From Halobaculum sp. XH14 (GTDB lineage Archaea > Halobacteriota > Halobacteria > Halobacteriales > Haloferacaceae): a stretch of DNA of 64,000 nt. Position 1 is the first letter of the stretch. Every line of letters begins with the position of its first letter. The translations under genes and the position numbers were made by a program. The stretch lies in assembly GCF_032116555.1 (NCBI RefSeq), contig NZ_CP134949.1:3038001-3102000 (forward strand), in the 5' to 3' direction. The notes under the pieces were generated by a model. It did no database searches. It saw only the letters and a program-made list of their open reading frames with translations, and was not told the DNA's origin. Positions 35,137 through 42,493 of the stretch are shown here, one piece after another.

Positions 35137-35157
35137 AGTAATACTTCCGGTATTACT
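35137..35157. promoter_or_regulatory. Antitoxin operator AGTAATAC-N5-GTATTACT
   Basis: Perfect 8-bp arms (35137-35144 and 35150-35157), 4 nt before the antitoxin start at 35132, in one of the few AT-rich spots of the region. It overlaps the expected promoter. A typical place for autoregulation by an AbrB-type antitoxin. Confidence 0.6.
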
Positions 35158-35189
35158 TAAAACGTTTCTGGGCCGGGAGCCAAATTGTA

Positions 35190-36131
35190 TCACGCACTGT
35201 CGAACCGGTCGGCGAGGTCGCGAATGCCCTCGGTTAGCGTGTGTTCCGGCTCGAAGCCCGTGTCCGCCAGCCGGTCGAAGTTGACGTGATAGGAGGGGCC
35301 CGGATGCTCCTCCTCGAGGTAGGTGACGTCCAGGTCGCGGTCGAGTTCCGCCCGAACCGCCTCGGCGATCTCCTCGATGCGGTAGTTCTCGTCGTTGTCG
35401 CCGACGTTGTAGACGAGGTCGTCCCAGGCGTCCGGGTCGAGCGCGGCGTCGGCGTAGGCGTTCGCCGCGTCGGTGACGTGGATGAACGGCCGCCAGTTGG
35501 AGCCGTCGCCGTACACCGTGAGCGGCCGGCCGGTGAGCGCCCGGAAGACGAAGTGGTTCACGACGAGGTTGAAGCGGACGCCCGGCGAGTAGCCGTAGTT
35601 CGTGCTCATCCGGAGCGCCGTGCCCGCGAACCCGTACCGCTCGCTCGCCTCGCGGAGCAGGGACTCGGCCTCGTACTTCGACTCGGCGTAAGGGTTGAGC
35701 GGGTCGGGCTCGACCGTCTCGTCGATGTCCTCGACGGCCGCGCGGCCGTAGATGTTACACGAGGAGGCGAACACGACGTTCGAGACGTCGAGCTTGCCGG
35801 CCGCGAGGAACACGTTCTCGGTCGCCTCGTGGTTGACGCGGAACGTCTCCTCGCGCCGGTCGTGAGTCGAGTCGGCACCCGTGATGGCAGCGAGGTGGAT
35901 CACCGCGTCGACGCCCCGCATCGCGGACTCGACGTCGCCGTACTCGGTGATGTCGCCGCGGCGGAACCGCACGGAGTCGTCGCCGCCGAGCCCGCTCCCC
36001 ATCAGGTTCCGCGGCGACGACATCGAGAGGTCGTCGAGGACGGTCACGCGGGAGACGCGGTCGTCGGCCCGGAGGAGCGGGACGAGCGCGCTGCCGATGT
36101 AGCCGCAGCCGCCGGTGACGAGGACGTGCAT
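35190..36131 (-). CDS. NAD-dependent nucleotide-sugar epimerase (extended SDR)
   Basis: The product has 313 residues. It starts directly with HVLVTGGCGYIGSALVPLL, has VIHLAAITGADSTHD, SSCNIYGRA, YAESKYEAE (YxxxK) and NWRPFIHVTDAANAYADAAL. The pattern is that of UDP-glucose/GDP-mannose epimerase-like proteins. The start at 36131 gives M directly before the Rossmann strand; upstream frame is Arg-rich and rejected. It differs clearly from the other two epimerases in the window, so each probably makes a different sugar. Confidence 0.88.
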   Translation of the reverse strand: MHVLVTGGCGYIGSALVPLLRADDRVSRVTVLDDLSMSSPRNLMGSGLGGDDSVRFRRGDITEYGDVESAMRGVDAVIHLAAITGADSTHDRREETFRVNHEATENVFLAAGKLDVSNVVFASSCNIYGRAAVEDIDETVEPDPLNPYAESKYEAESLLREASERYGFAGTALRMSTNYGYSPGVRFNLVVNHFVFRALTGRPLTVYGDGSNWRPFIHVTDAANAYADAALDPDAWDDLVYNVGDNDENYRIEEIAEAVRAELDRDLDVTYLEEEHPGPSYHVNFDRLADTGFEPEHTLTEGIRDLADRFDSA

Positions 36132-36222
36132 GGCGGCACGGAACGGGCGGAGAACACTAAACGGCCCGGTTTGAGGACGTGGAAGGCCTCGAGAGCGGAA
36201 CCGCACGGTCCGGAGCGCCGAG

Positions 36223-36522
36223 CTACTGCATCGACACGTACGTGAGCGCCGCCAGGGCGACGAACTGGAGCGCGCGCATCACGAGCACCGTCATCTGCGA
36301 GGCGGGCGTGGCGGCGTACAGCATGCTCGAACTGAAGAAGAAGCCGATGGCGACGAGGTTCTCCACGAGCAGGACCGCGGCGAACGTCAACAGCCCCAGC
36401 GTCAGCGGCGTCCGGAACTCGCGGTAGTTCCGCCACCAGACCGCGACGAGCGCGGCCAGCAGCAGGACGTTCAGCCCGGAGAGGGCGCTTGCGACCGTCA
36501 GATAGGGTGTCATCGTTGCCAT
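36223..36522 (-). CDS. Small three-helix haloarchaeal membrane protein (DUF7521-like)
   Basis: The product has 99 residues with three hydrophobic helices (about 8-28, 40-62, 72-97). The ends of helix 1 (WWRNYREFRTP) and the LVENLVAIGFFF segment resemble small haloarchaeal membrane proteins that travel with ArsR-like HTH genes. The start is 1 nt after the HTH gene stop, so they form a two-gene operon. The same arrangement occurs at 41772-42854. Function unknown. Confidence 0.72.
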   Translation of the reverse strand: MATMTPYLTVASALSGLNVLLLAALVAVWWRNYREFRTPLTLGLLTFAAVLLVENLVAIGFFFSSSMLYAATPASQMTVLVMRALQFVALAALTYVSMQ

Positions 36523-36523
36523 G

Positions 36524-36796
36524 TCAGACGTGCTCCGTGATCTCCTCGAACTCCGCCCGGTGGCGCTCGAACCGGTCGGTGAGGAAGTACAGTTTGCCGT
36601 ACTGCTGGTCCCCGCTCTCGATCACGCCGTGGTCCTCCAGCATGTCGAGGTGGTGTCGAACCGAGTTGTAGTCGATGTCGAGCTCCCCGGTGAGCTGGTT
36701 CGCGTTGTGCGGCCGCTCGTCGAGCAGGCGGATGATCGCCGCCCGGTTGGTGCCCCCGCGCGTGCCGGCCAGCAGGTACCAGAGTGCCTTCTCCAT
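36524..36796 (-). CDS. ArsR-like winged-helix regulator
   Basis: The product has 90 residues, essentially only a winged helix: GTNRAAIIRLLDERPHNANQLTGELDIDYNSVRHHLDMLEDHGVIES, then a wing (QQYGKLYFLTDRFERHR) and a short helix. No metal-binding Cys are present, so the signal is not a thiol-bound metal. It is coupled to the small membrane protein downstream, which may be its target or its signal source. Confidence 0.85.
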   Translation of the reverse strand: MEKALWYLLAGTRGGTNRAAIIRLLDERPHNANQLTGELDIDYNSVRHHLDMLEDHGVIESGDQQYGKLYFLTDRFERHRAEFEEITEHV

Positions 36797-36909
36797 CGCG
36801 CGTCGTCTCGCTTACCTCCCCGTCCACTGATGGGAAAACGCTTCGCCTTCCGAGGGGGGCGACCCGTCCCGTCCACCCGCGGCCGCAAACTGGCTGGGAA
36901 CACGGGCGC

Positions 36910-38478
36910 TCACAGCGACGACGGGTCGACCGTCGCCGACACCCAGCCGCTCGGCCCGCTGGGAAACGCCCGTGACTCCTCCCGCGGCTGGACGGTCCCG
37001 TCGGCCTCGACGGCCCGGACGACGGCCTCGTGGCTCCCGTCGGGCGGGTCGTACCGGTGGGCCCACTGTCGCCACACGTCCTCGCCCGGGAGCGGCTCCG
37101 AGAGGTCCGCCTCGGTCCACGTCCCGCCGCCGTCGGTCGACACCTCGACGCGATCGATCCCGCGCGTCCCGGCGTAGGCCGCGCCCGCGAGTTCGACGCG
37201 GCCGTCCGCGAGCCGGTTGCGGACCCAGAGCTTGGCGACGGTGTTGACCGGTCCGGTGCCGTGCCAGCCGCGCTTCTCCCAGTACCCCTCGGCCTCGCCG
37301 TCGAGCACCTCGACCTCCGTGAGCCACTTCACGTTGATCTCGCCCCAGTGGCCCGGAATCAACGCCCGCGCCGGCGCGCCGTGGCCGCGCGGGAGCGGCC
37401 CGCCGTTCATCCCGACCGCGAGGAACCCGCCCTCGCGCAGCGCCGCGATGGGGAACTCCTCGAAGAAGCCGTCCTCGGCCCGGAGCATCACGTACTCGCC
37501 CTCAGGGTCGGCCTGCTCGACCAGGTCGGCGAGCGAGACGCCGGTCCAGAGCGCGTTGTCGAGTTTGTTGCCGTTCAGCCCCTCGCCGACGCAGCGGAGC
37601 GAGACGAACCGGTGCTCGTGTTCCATCGCGTCGACGTCCGCGAAGGTGAACTCCGTCTCCGACCCGACCGCGCCGTGGACGCGGAGCGACCAGTCCTCGC
37701 GGGAGAGGTCCGGGTCGACGTTCGCCACGTCGACGGTGTAAAAGGAGTCGCTCACGAGCGGCTCCAGCCCGGCGACGTCGAGCGACTTCTCCTCGGCTTC
37801 GGCGAGCAACGCTGCAACCTCGTCCGACGACGAGGACGCAGAGCCATCGGCGGAGTCCATGGAATCGGTTTCGGCCGACGTGGACACGCCGAGCGTACTC
37901 GCGACTGACCGTCCGCCTGCGCCCAGCAGGCCGACGCCGAGTGCCGCGGCGACGCTCGCGAGCACGGACCGTCGCGCGGCGTTCGGTGTCCCATCCGCGC
38001 TCCGATCGTCTCCGTCCCGCTGTCCGCCCCGTACCGCGGTGAGGACGGCAGGAGCGGCGACCACGACGGCGGCACCGACCCCCGCGGCGGCGGCAGAGCG
38101 CGGCGAGTCGACGAGCGCGAACCCAAACAGGGCGACGCCCAGCCCCGCGACGGCCGGCGGCCCGGCCCGGTGGCCCACGCGTCCTCCGAGCCACAGTCCG
38201 AGTCCGGCGACGAGCGCGAGCAGGAACGCCGCGGTCGCCAGCCCGCCCGCGAACGCCAACTGGCTGCCCAGGCTGCCGAGAGTCGTGATGGCGACCGTGA
38301 CGACGGTCCCGGGCGTGAGCCGCACCACCTCGTTCGCGATGGGCGCGCCGACGAACGCCGGCGTGATACCGACCGCGGCGTAGGAGGCCACGAGCCCCGC
38401 GACTCCGGCGCTCAGGGCGACGACTGCGGAACCCACCTCGGTCGAAACCGACCCGAACCGCTCACGAACGGGGGTCAT
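36910..38478 (-). CDS. Membrane-anchored sulfite-oxidase-family molybdopterin oxidoreductase
   Basis: The product has 522 residues. The first about 190 residues hold about five membrane helices (near 15-37, 55-73, 76-97, 108-124, 128-148) and a last RR-preceded helix (AARRSVLASVAAALGVGLLGAGG, 168-190) that looks like an internal Tat-type segment. The molybdopterin domain follows, with Cys296 in SLRCVGEGLNGNKLDNALWTGV as Mo ligand, PLPRGHGAPARALIPGHWGEINVKWLTEVEV, and a C-terminal Mo-co dimerisation domain (VEVSTDGGGTWTEADL). It should face outside. SUOX-fold enzymes oxidise sulfite or reduce methionine sulfoxide (MsrP/YedY) and other S/N-oxides. The overlap (ATGA) with the Met-rich gene suggests joint function. 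Confidence 0.87.
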   Translation of the reverse strand: MTPVRERFGSVSTEVGSAVVALSAGVAGLVASYAAVGITPAFVGAPIANEVVRLTPGTVVTVAITTLGSLGSQLAFAGGLATAAFLLALVAGLGLWLGGRVGHRAGPPAVAGLGVALFGFALVDSPRSAAAAGVGAAVVVAAPAVLTAVRGGQRDGDDRSADGTPNAARRSVLASVAAALGVGLLGAGGRSVASTLGVSTSAETDSMDSADGSASSSSDEVAALLAEAEEKSLDVAGLEPLVSDSFYTVDVANVDPDLSREDWSLRVHGAVGSETEFTFADVDAMEHEHRFVSLRCVGEGLNGNKLDNALWTGVSLADLVEQADPEGEYVMLRAEDGFFEEFPIAALREGGFLAVGMNGGPLPRGHGAPARALIPGHWGEINVKWLTEVEVLDGEAEGYWEKRGWHGTGPVNTVAKLWVRNRLADGRVELAGAAYAGTRGIDRVEVSTDGGGTWTEADLSEPLPGEDVWRQWAHRYDPPDGSHEAVVRAVEADGTVQPREESRAFPSGPSGWVSATVDPSSL

Positions 38479-38900
38479 CGCGTCCGGGCGTACCCCAGCG
38501 CCACCGTCCCGACCACGAGCGCGGCGAGGAACGCGGGTACGCCGAACCCGGGCCCGAACGCGGTCGATTCGTCCGTCGAGTCGGCCATCCCCCCGTCCAT
38601 GCCGGTCCCGGTCATCCCCGAGTCGGTCATTCCGGTCCCGGTCATCCCCGAGTCGGTCATTCCGGAGTCCGTGGTACCGGAGTCGGTCATCTCGTCGTCC
38701 ATCCCGGCTTCCGTCCCCGTCATCGAGTCGTTCATCCCCGTCTCGGTCCCGTTCTCCTGTGCGTTCGTCGACTCCGCGAAGCCGTTCAGGTCGGTCGCAG
38801 CGGCCGCGTTCGTGGCGGCCAGCGCCCCCGTCACGCCGACGGCGAGCAGGACCGTCGCCGTCACGAGCAGGGTGCCGACCGCGAGGGTGGGTCGTCGCAT
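38475..38900 (-). CDS. Methionine-rich PGF-CTERM surface protein
   Basis: The product has 141 residues. A Sec signal (RRPTLAVGTLLVTATVLLA...GALA) is followed by an acidic Asn/Thr linker, then a repeat region with ten methionines at 56, 60, 67, 71, 81, 86, 91, 96, 101 and 105 (pentads MTDSG and MTGTG). It ends in GPGFGVPAFLAALVVGTVALGYARTR, a PGF-CTERM signal, so an archaeosortase should anchor it outside. Its stop overlaps the molybdoenzyme start by 4 nt. Methionine-rich exported proteins paired with YedY-type enzymes are known as sacrificial scavengers of hypochlorite in bacteria (MrpX). That role here is an inference. Confidence 0.8.
   Translation of the reverse strand: MRRPTLAVGTLLVTATVLLAVGVTGALAATNAAAATDLNGFAESTNAQENGTETGMNDSMTGTEAGMDDEMTDSGTTDSGMTDSGMTGTGMTDSGMTGTGMDGGMADSTDESTAFGPGFGVPAFLAALVVGTVALGYARTR
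38586..38690. repeat. 15-nt coding tandem repeat (MTDSG/MTGTG pentads)
   Basis: Seven consecutive five-codon units inside the Met-rich gene, with nearly identical DNA in the middle (TCATTCCGGTCCCGGTCATC-type). The repeat number could change by slippage between strains. Confidence 0.65.
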
Positions 38901-39070
38901 CACCGATGGGGAGGGGAGGCTTCCCAAAAGGGATTTTCTGAGGTCTCTCCCGGCTCTCTGTGGGGTTCGTGAGGAGTCGATCGAAACTCCGTCTAGAGTT
39001 CACCTCGACCGGGACCGTCAGCAGACGACCGGAGCGGGAGAGCGTGATTCGAACGCGGCGAGAAGTCGAT

Positions 39071-39141
39071 GCGTGGGGGACGAATCGAACGATCCAGCTC
39101 GACCGTGGAACGGCCGCGTGTTTCCCTTACACCACCCACGC
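39071..39141 (-). tRNA. tRNA-Gly (anticodon TCC), with weak T-stem
   Basis: 71 nt. The acceptor stem GCGTGGG/CCCACGC is perfect, the D-arm GTGT-AAGGGAA-ACAC carries GG, and the anticodon stem CGGCC/GGTCG has a loop GTTCCAC, with T33 and anticodon TCC. The T-loop TTCGATT is normal, but the T-stem GATCG/CGTCC has two mismatches (or a bulge if the variable loop is one base shorter). It may be a functional gene with an odd stem or a decaying copy. It is 6 nt after the next tRNA-like gene on the same strand. Confidence 0.65.
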
Positions 39142-39147
39142 GCGGAC

Positions 39148-39231
39148 GAAAGGGGGCGGATTCGAACCGCCGAGGCCTCTTCGGCCACCCACCGCGACGG
39201 TGGATGCTCTACCGGGCTGAGCGACCCTTTC
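39148..39231 (-). tRNA. Class II (long variable arm) tRNA-like gene with closed anticodon loop; possible pseudo-tRNA
   Basis: 84 nt. Acceptor GAAAGGG/CCCTTTC, D-arm GCTC-AGCCCGGTA-GAGC and T-arm GGCGG-TTCGAAT-CCGCC are perfect. The variable arm has its own stem (GGCC-GAAGA-GGCC), as in tRNA-Leu/Ser. The anticodon stem TCCAC/GTGGG closes a loop CGTCGCG in which position 33 is G instead of the universal T, and C32-G38 and G33-C37 can pair. Position 34-36 reads TCG, which would be Arg, not a class II tRNA in archaea. So the identity is unclear; it may not work in translation. Confidence 0.5.
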
Positions 39232-39301
39232 ACGCGGCGACGTCCGCCGCGTTCACGACGAGGGGCGCGACCCAACTCGTAATTCGTCCGCTAACGGGCG
39301 G

Positions 39302-40486
39302 TTAGTCGTCGGCGAGCCGGTCCTCGAGAACGCCGGGCAGGAAGCGGTCCTCGTGGGACTCGATGACGTCCGCGTTCTCGACGAGCGTCTCGATCACGCC
39401 GCGGATGCCCTCCTCGAACGTGACCGACTGGCCGCCGATGAGGTCGGCGTAGCGCTCGTTCTCGATCTCCATCTGGTGGGTCTCGTCCTCGTCGCGCGGG
39501 TTCTCGAAGTGCTCGACCTCCGTGCCGAGATCGAACTCGCCGGCCACGTCCGCGATCGTGTTGCCCATCTCGACGATGGAGATGGGCCGGGTCACCTGGT
39601 TGTAGACGACGTGGTCGTCGGGGCGGTCGTCCGGGTCGCCGAGCGCGAGGCGGGCGAGCCCCTCGACGGCGTCCTCCAGCGCGATGAACGGCTTGCGCTG
39701 CTCGCCCTTGCCGTACACCGTGATGGGGTAGCCCGCGACCGCCTGGGCGGCAAAGCGGTGGGCGACGACGCCGAAGTAGTAGTCGAAGTCGAAGCGGGTG
39801 GCGAGCCGGTCGTCGGTGGCCGTCTCGTCGGTCTCGGCACCGTAGACGATGGCCGTCCGCACGTCGGAGATCGGGATGTCGAACTGCGTGTGGGCGAGCC
39901 GCAGGTTCGCCGCGTCGTGGCTCTTGGTGAGGTGGTACCACGAGCCGGCCATCGCCGGGAACGGGACGTCGTCGCGCTCGCCGTCGTTCTCCATCGCCGC
40001 GCCGCCCTCGGGGATCGGGAACTCGGGTGCGCCGTAGACGCCGGTCGTCGTCGTCTCGACGAAGTGGGTGTCCGAGAGGTCGTTCTCGTGGAGCCCCCAG
40101 ACGAGGTTCCGGGTCGCCTGCATGTTGTTGTGCTGGGTGTAGTTCGCCCGCTCGCCGTTGATCTGCGAGTACGGCGCGGAGGGCTGTGCGGCGGCGTGGA
40201 CGACGGTGTCGGGCTCGTGGACCTGGAGGAGTTCGTCCACGAACGCGCGGTCGGTCAGGTCGCCCTCCACGAACGAGAGGTTCGCGAGCCCGAGCGCCTC
40301 CTCGGCCGCCTCGAGCCGCGTCTCGATGTCCGCGACCGGCGTGGCCGAGACGGAGCCGACCTCCTCGACCCAGCCGCGGCGGCCGAAGTTGTCGACGAGC
40401 ACGACGCGCTCGTCAGTTCGGGAGGCGATGCGGAGCGACGTGGGCCAGCCGACGTAGCCGTCGGCACCCGTGACGACGATGGTCAT
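39302..40486 (-). CDS. SQD1-like UDP-sulfoquinovose synthase / NAD-dependent epimerase
   Basis: The product has 394 residues. The Rossmann motif GADGYVGWP, AAQPSAPYSQINGERANYTQHNN, ETTTTGVYGAPEFPI, YHLTKSHD (YxxxK) and VYGKGEQRKPFIALEDAVEGLARLA match the SQD1/Agl3 subgroup of SDR enzymes. These add sulfite to UDP-glucose to make UDP-sulfoquinovose for sulfolipid or sulfated N-glycans. It has the usual length of the subgroup (about 390-400). A 21-bp palindrome sits 2 nt before the start codon. Whether the substrate is truly sulfite is not proven by sequence. Confidence 0.87.
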   Translation of the reverse strand: MTIVVTGADGYVGWPTSLRIASRTDERVVLVDNFGRRGWVEEVGSVSATPVADIETRLEAAEEALGLANLSFVEGDLTDRAFVDELLQVHEPDTVVHAAAQPSAPYSQINGERANYTQHNNMQATRNLVWGLHENDLSDTHFVETTTTGVYGAPEFPIPEGGAAMENDGERDDVPFPAMAGSWYHLTKSHDAANLRLAHTQFDIPISDVRTAIVYGAETDETATDDRLATRFDFDYYFGVVAHRFAAQAVAGYPITVYGKGEQRKPFIALEDAVEGLARLALGDPDDRPDDHVVYNQVTRPISIVEMGNTIADVAGEFDLGTEVEHFENPRDEDETHQMEIENERYADLIGGQSVTFEEGIRGVIETLVENADVIESHEDRFLPGVLEDRLADD

Positions 40487-40487
40487 G

Positions 40488-40508
40488 GTTACTCAGATTC
40501 TGAGTTAC
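40488..40508. promoter_or_regulatory. 21-bp palindrome GTTACTC-N7-GAGTTAC upstream of the SQD1-like gene
   Basis: Inner arms ACTCAGA and TCTGAGT are perfect inverted repeats. Outer bases match the 30750-30770 element in length, arms and position near the start codon (16 of 21 bases equal on the same strand). A TATA-like TTTTGTATC lies about 30 nt before the start, so a bound regulator would block initiation. Confidence 0.6.
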
Positions 40509-40781
40509 TACACGAGATACAAAACTGTATCGGTCCGAGTGCGGGACCCGCGGCCCGCACTCCCGAGGTGACGGCGAGAATCACACGAACGGTCGGTTCC
40601 GGGGGCGGTCCCGCACGGTAACGGGACTCCGGGCGGCCGGTCGTCGGTCCGGTCGGTGGAACGATGCCCGGCGGTGAACGCTCCGCGTGAGACCGCCGAT
40701 CGCAGTGAAAAAGTCGAGGGTGCGGCGACGTCGTGATCGCGGCGACGGACGACCGACCGCCCCAGCCGACGAACGGGCGCC

Positions 40782-41540
40782 TCAGCCGACGAACGAGCGC
40801 CGCGCGGCACCGACCACGTCGAACGTGTCGCCGAGCATCAGCCGGGCGTACCAGCCCGACAGCCGGGCCAGCGCGTTCAACACGTGGAGCCCGACGAGAC
40901 AGAGGCTCACGCCGAGCCCCGCGACGAACAGCGCCTCCGCGAGCGTCGTCACCTGCCAGGAGCCGACGGTCACGACCGCGTCGAACCCGACCAGCAGCCG
41001 GTTCCAGCCGAAGTACAGCGCCGGGTGGAGTTCGACCGGGCGTTCGGCGACGAGCCCCACGTACACGCCGGGCTGGTCGTAGTACAGCGGGACGAACAGC
41101 AGGCTGACGCCGGTCGTGAGCGTCGACATGACGACGGTGAAGGAGGCCAGCCCGAACAGGAGCTTCGTCGGGAGGTAGATCAGCGCGGTCCAGGTGCCGC
41201 GGTCGGTCGCCAGCGAGACGAGCTGTTCGGGGAACGAGCCGTCCTCGATCCGCGTCGGCGCCTCGAGTTCGACGCCAAGCAGCGCGGTCGTCAGCCAGCG
41301 TTCGAGCCCGGCGAGCCCGAGCGAGGCGGCCAGCACGACCGCGAGCAGCGGCGCGCCGACCACGACGAACAGCAGCGCCGCGCCGAGCGAGACGCCGATG
41401 GAGACGAACGTGAAATAGAGGAAGCCCAGCGGGAGCGCCAGCGAGAGATAGAGGAGGTTCAGGTACGTCTGCGGGCGGAACGGCACCGCGAAGAACGAGC
41501 GGAGTCGACCGCCGACGCTCGCCCGTTGCGTCCGTGACAT
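40782..41540 (-). CDS. Polytopic membrane protein with putative sensor domain
   Basis: The product has 252 residues. It has two repeats of the haloarchaeal/actinobacterial 'putative sensor' type: RPQTYLNLLYLSLALPLGFLYFTFVSIGVSLG and DRGTWTALIYLPTKLLFGLASFTVVMSTLTTG, each a pair of membrane helices, followed by two further helices. No kinase or other output domain is attached. The start at 41540 follows a TTTATG box at the right distance. A homologous gene (42983-43639) lies on the other side of an HTH/membrane operon. Confidence 0.8.
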   Translation of the reverse strand: MSRTQRASVGGRLRSFFAVPFRPQTYLNLLYLSLALPLGFLYFTFVSIGVSLGAALLFVVVGAPLLAVVLAASLGLAGLERWLTTALLGVELEAPTRIEDGSFPEQLVSLATDRGTWTALIYLPTKLLFGLASFTVVMSTLTTGVSLLFVPLYYDQPGVYVGLVAERPVELHPALYFGWNRLLVGFDAVVTVGSWQVTTLAEALFVAGLGVSLCLVGLHVLNALARLSGWYARLMLGDTFDVVGAARRSFVG

Positions 41541-41567
41541 CTCACCGAAACGTCGCCGAGGTTCGCG

Positions 41568-41573
41568 CATAAA
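41568..41573 (-). promoter_or_regulatory. TATA-like box TTTATG of the sensor-domain gene
   Basis: Located 28-33 nt before the start at 41540 on the minus strand; supports that start over an in-frame ATG further upstream. Confidence 0.5.
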
Positions 41574-41771
41574 CGTTCGGGTCGGTCTGGCGAGCGTGCA
41601 AGCCGTCCGCGGGGATCGAGTCCCCCGCCGCCCCAGCACCACGGGAGATGAGCGGCGCGAACGCGACGGCACGTGGGACGGGTCGGGGCGGGGCGGTCGG
41701 ACGGCTCCCCGTCGCCGGCACGGGCCGGACAGTCGGGGGACTTTTGCTCCCGGGTCGGGACACGAGCCACG

Positions 41772-42122
41772 ATGGCCGATGACGGGGACGTGACCGGCGT
41801 CGTCGACCTCCTGGGCGACGATTACGCCCGGACCATCCTCACGCAGACCCGGCGGGAGCCAAAGTCCGTCGACGCGCTGAGCGACGCCTGCGAGGCGGAT
41901 CCGTCGACCGTGTACCGGCGCGTCCAGCGGCTCCAGGCGGCCGACCTGCTGGAGGACCACCAGCGGCTCGACCCCGACGGCCACCACTACAAGGTGTACG
42001 CCGCGAGCGTCCGGGAGGTCCGGGTCCGGCTCGACGAGGACGGCTTCGAGGTCGACGTCGAACGCGACCCCGAGGAGAACGCCGCCGACCGCTTCACCCG
42101 ACTGTACGAGGGATTCAAATGA
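41772..42122 (+). CDS. ArsR-like winged-helix regulator
   Basis: The product has 116 residues. The HTH core is VVDLLGDDYARTILTQTRREPKSVDALSDACEADPSTVYRRVQRLQAADLLEDHQRLDPDGHHYKVY, with a C-terminal strand-helix (VRVRLDEDGFEVDVERDP). The stop overlaps the following membrane gene (ATGA), so the products are made together. Same gene pairing as at 36223-36796 but the HTH is only distantly similar. Confidence 0.86.
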   Translation: MADDGDVTGVVDLLGDDYARTILTQTRREPKSVDALSDACEADPSTVYRRVQRLQAADLLEDHQRLDPDGHHYKVYAASVREVRVRLDEDGFEVDVERDPEENAADRFTRLYEGFK

Positions 42123-42493
42123 GAGCCACGCACCACCTCCCATCGCTCCCGACGATCACGGCGCTACCGACGGTCACGTCGCCGCTCCCGCTTCAGACGA
42201 CGACCGGCGGGTCGCCGACGGTGGTGCTGCTCGTCTTCGCGGCGCTGTTCGTCGCGACGCTGCTCTCGATGTATCTCGCCCTGCGGCTCTACCGCGGCTA
42301 CCGGACCGGCGGCGGCCGCGGAACGCTGCTGCTGGGGGTCGGCCTCGTGCTCGTGACGACGGTGCCGCTGCTGGTTCGGCTCGCGCTCTCGAACGTGCCC
42401 GCCGTCCCGCCGACGACCCGCTCCATCGTCGCCACGGCGAGCCAACTTGTCGGCCTGCTGGTCGTCCTGGGGGTGATCCATGACCGCCGGTGA
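42119..42493 (+). CDS. Small three-helix membrane protein cotranscribed with HTH gene (DUF7521-like)
   Basis: The product has 124 residues. A Thr/Pro-rich N-terminus precedes three helices (about 33-55, 70-90, 100-120). The loop ALRLYRGYRTGG after helix 1 is repeated in related form in the next gene (AYRGYRRND), showing a tandem duplication. Overlaps both neighbours (4 nt and 14 nt), so the three genes are tightly coupled. Confidence 0.75.
   Translation: MRATHHLPSLPTITALPTVTSPLPLQTTTGGSPTVVLLVFAALFVATLLSMYLALRLYRGYRTGGGRGTLLLGVGLVLVTTVPLLVRLALSNVPAVPPTTRSIVATASQLVGLLVVLGVIHDRR

Larger units (their letters stand above)
38901..39301. other. Intergenic region holding two tRNA genes
   Basis: No protein-coding frame is convincing. 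The content is the two leftward tRNA-like genes at 39071-39231. The left 170 nt and right 70 nt show nothing recognisable. Confidence 0.6.

Noticed and set aside
38582-38690. CRISPR-like spaced repeats (GTCATCCCCGAGTCGG / GTCATTCCGG)
   Set aside because: Unit is 15 nt, in frame, coding for Met pentads in a secreted protein, without unique spacers or cas genes.
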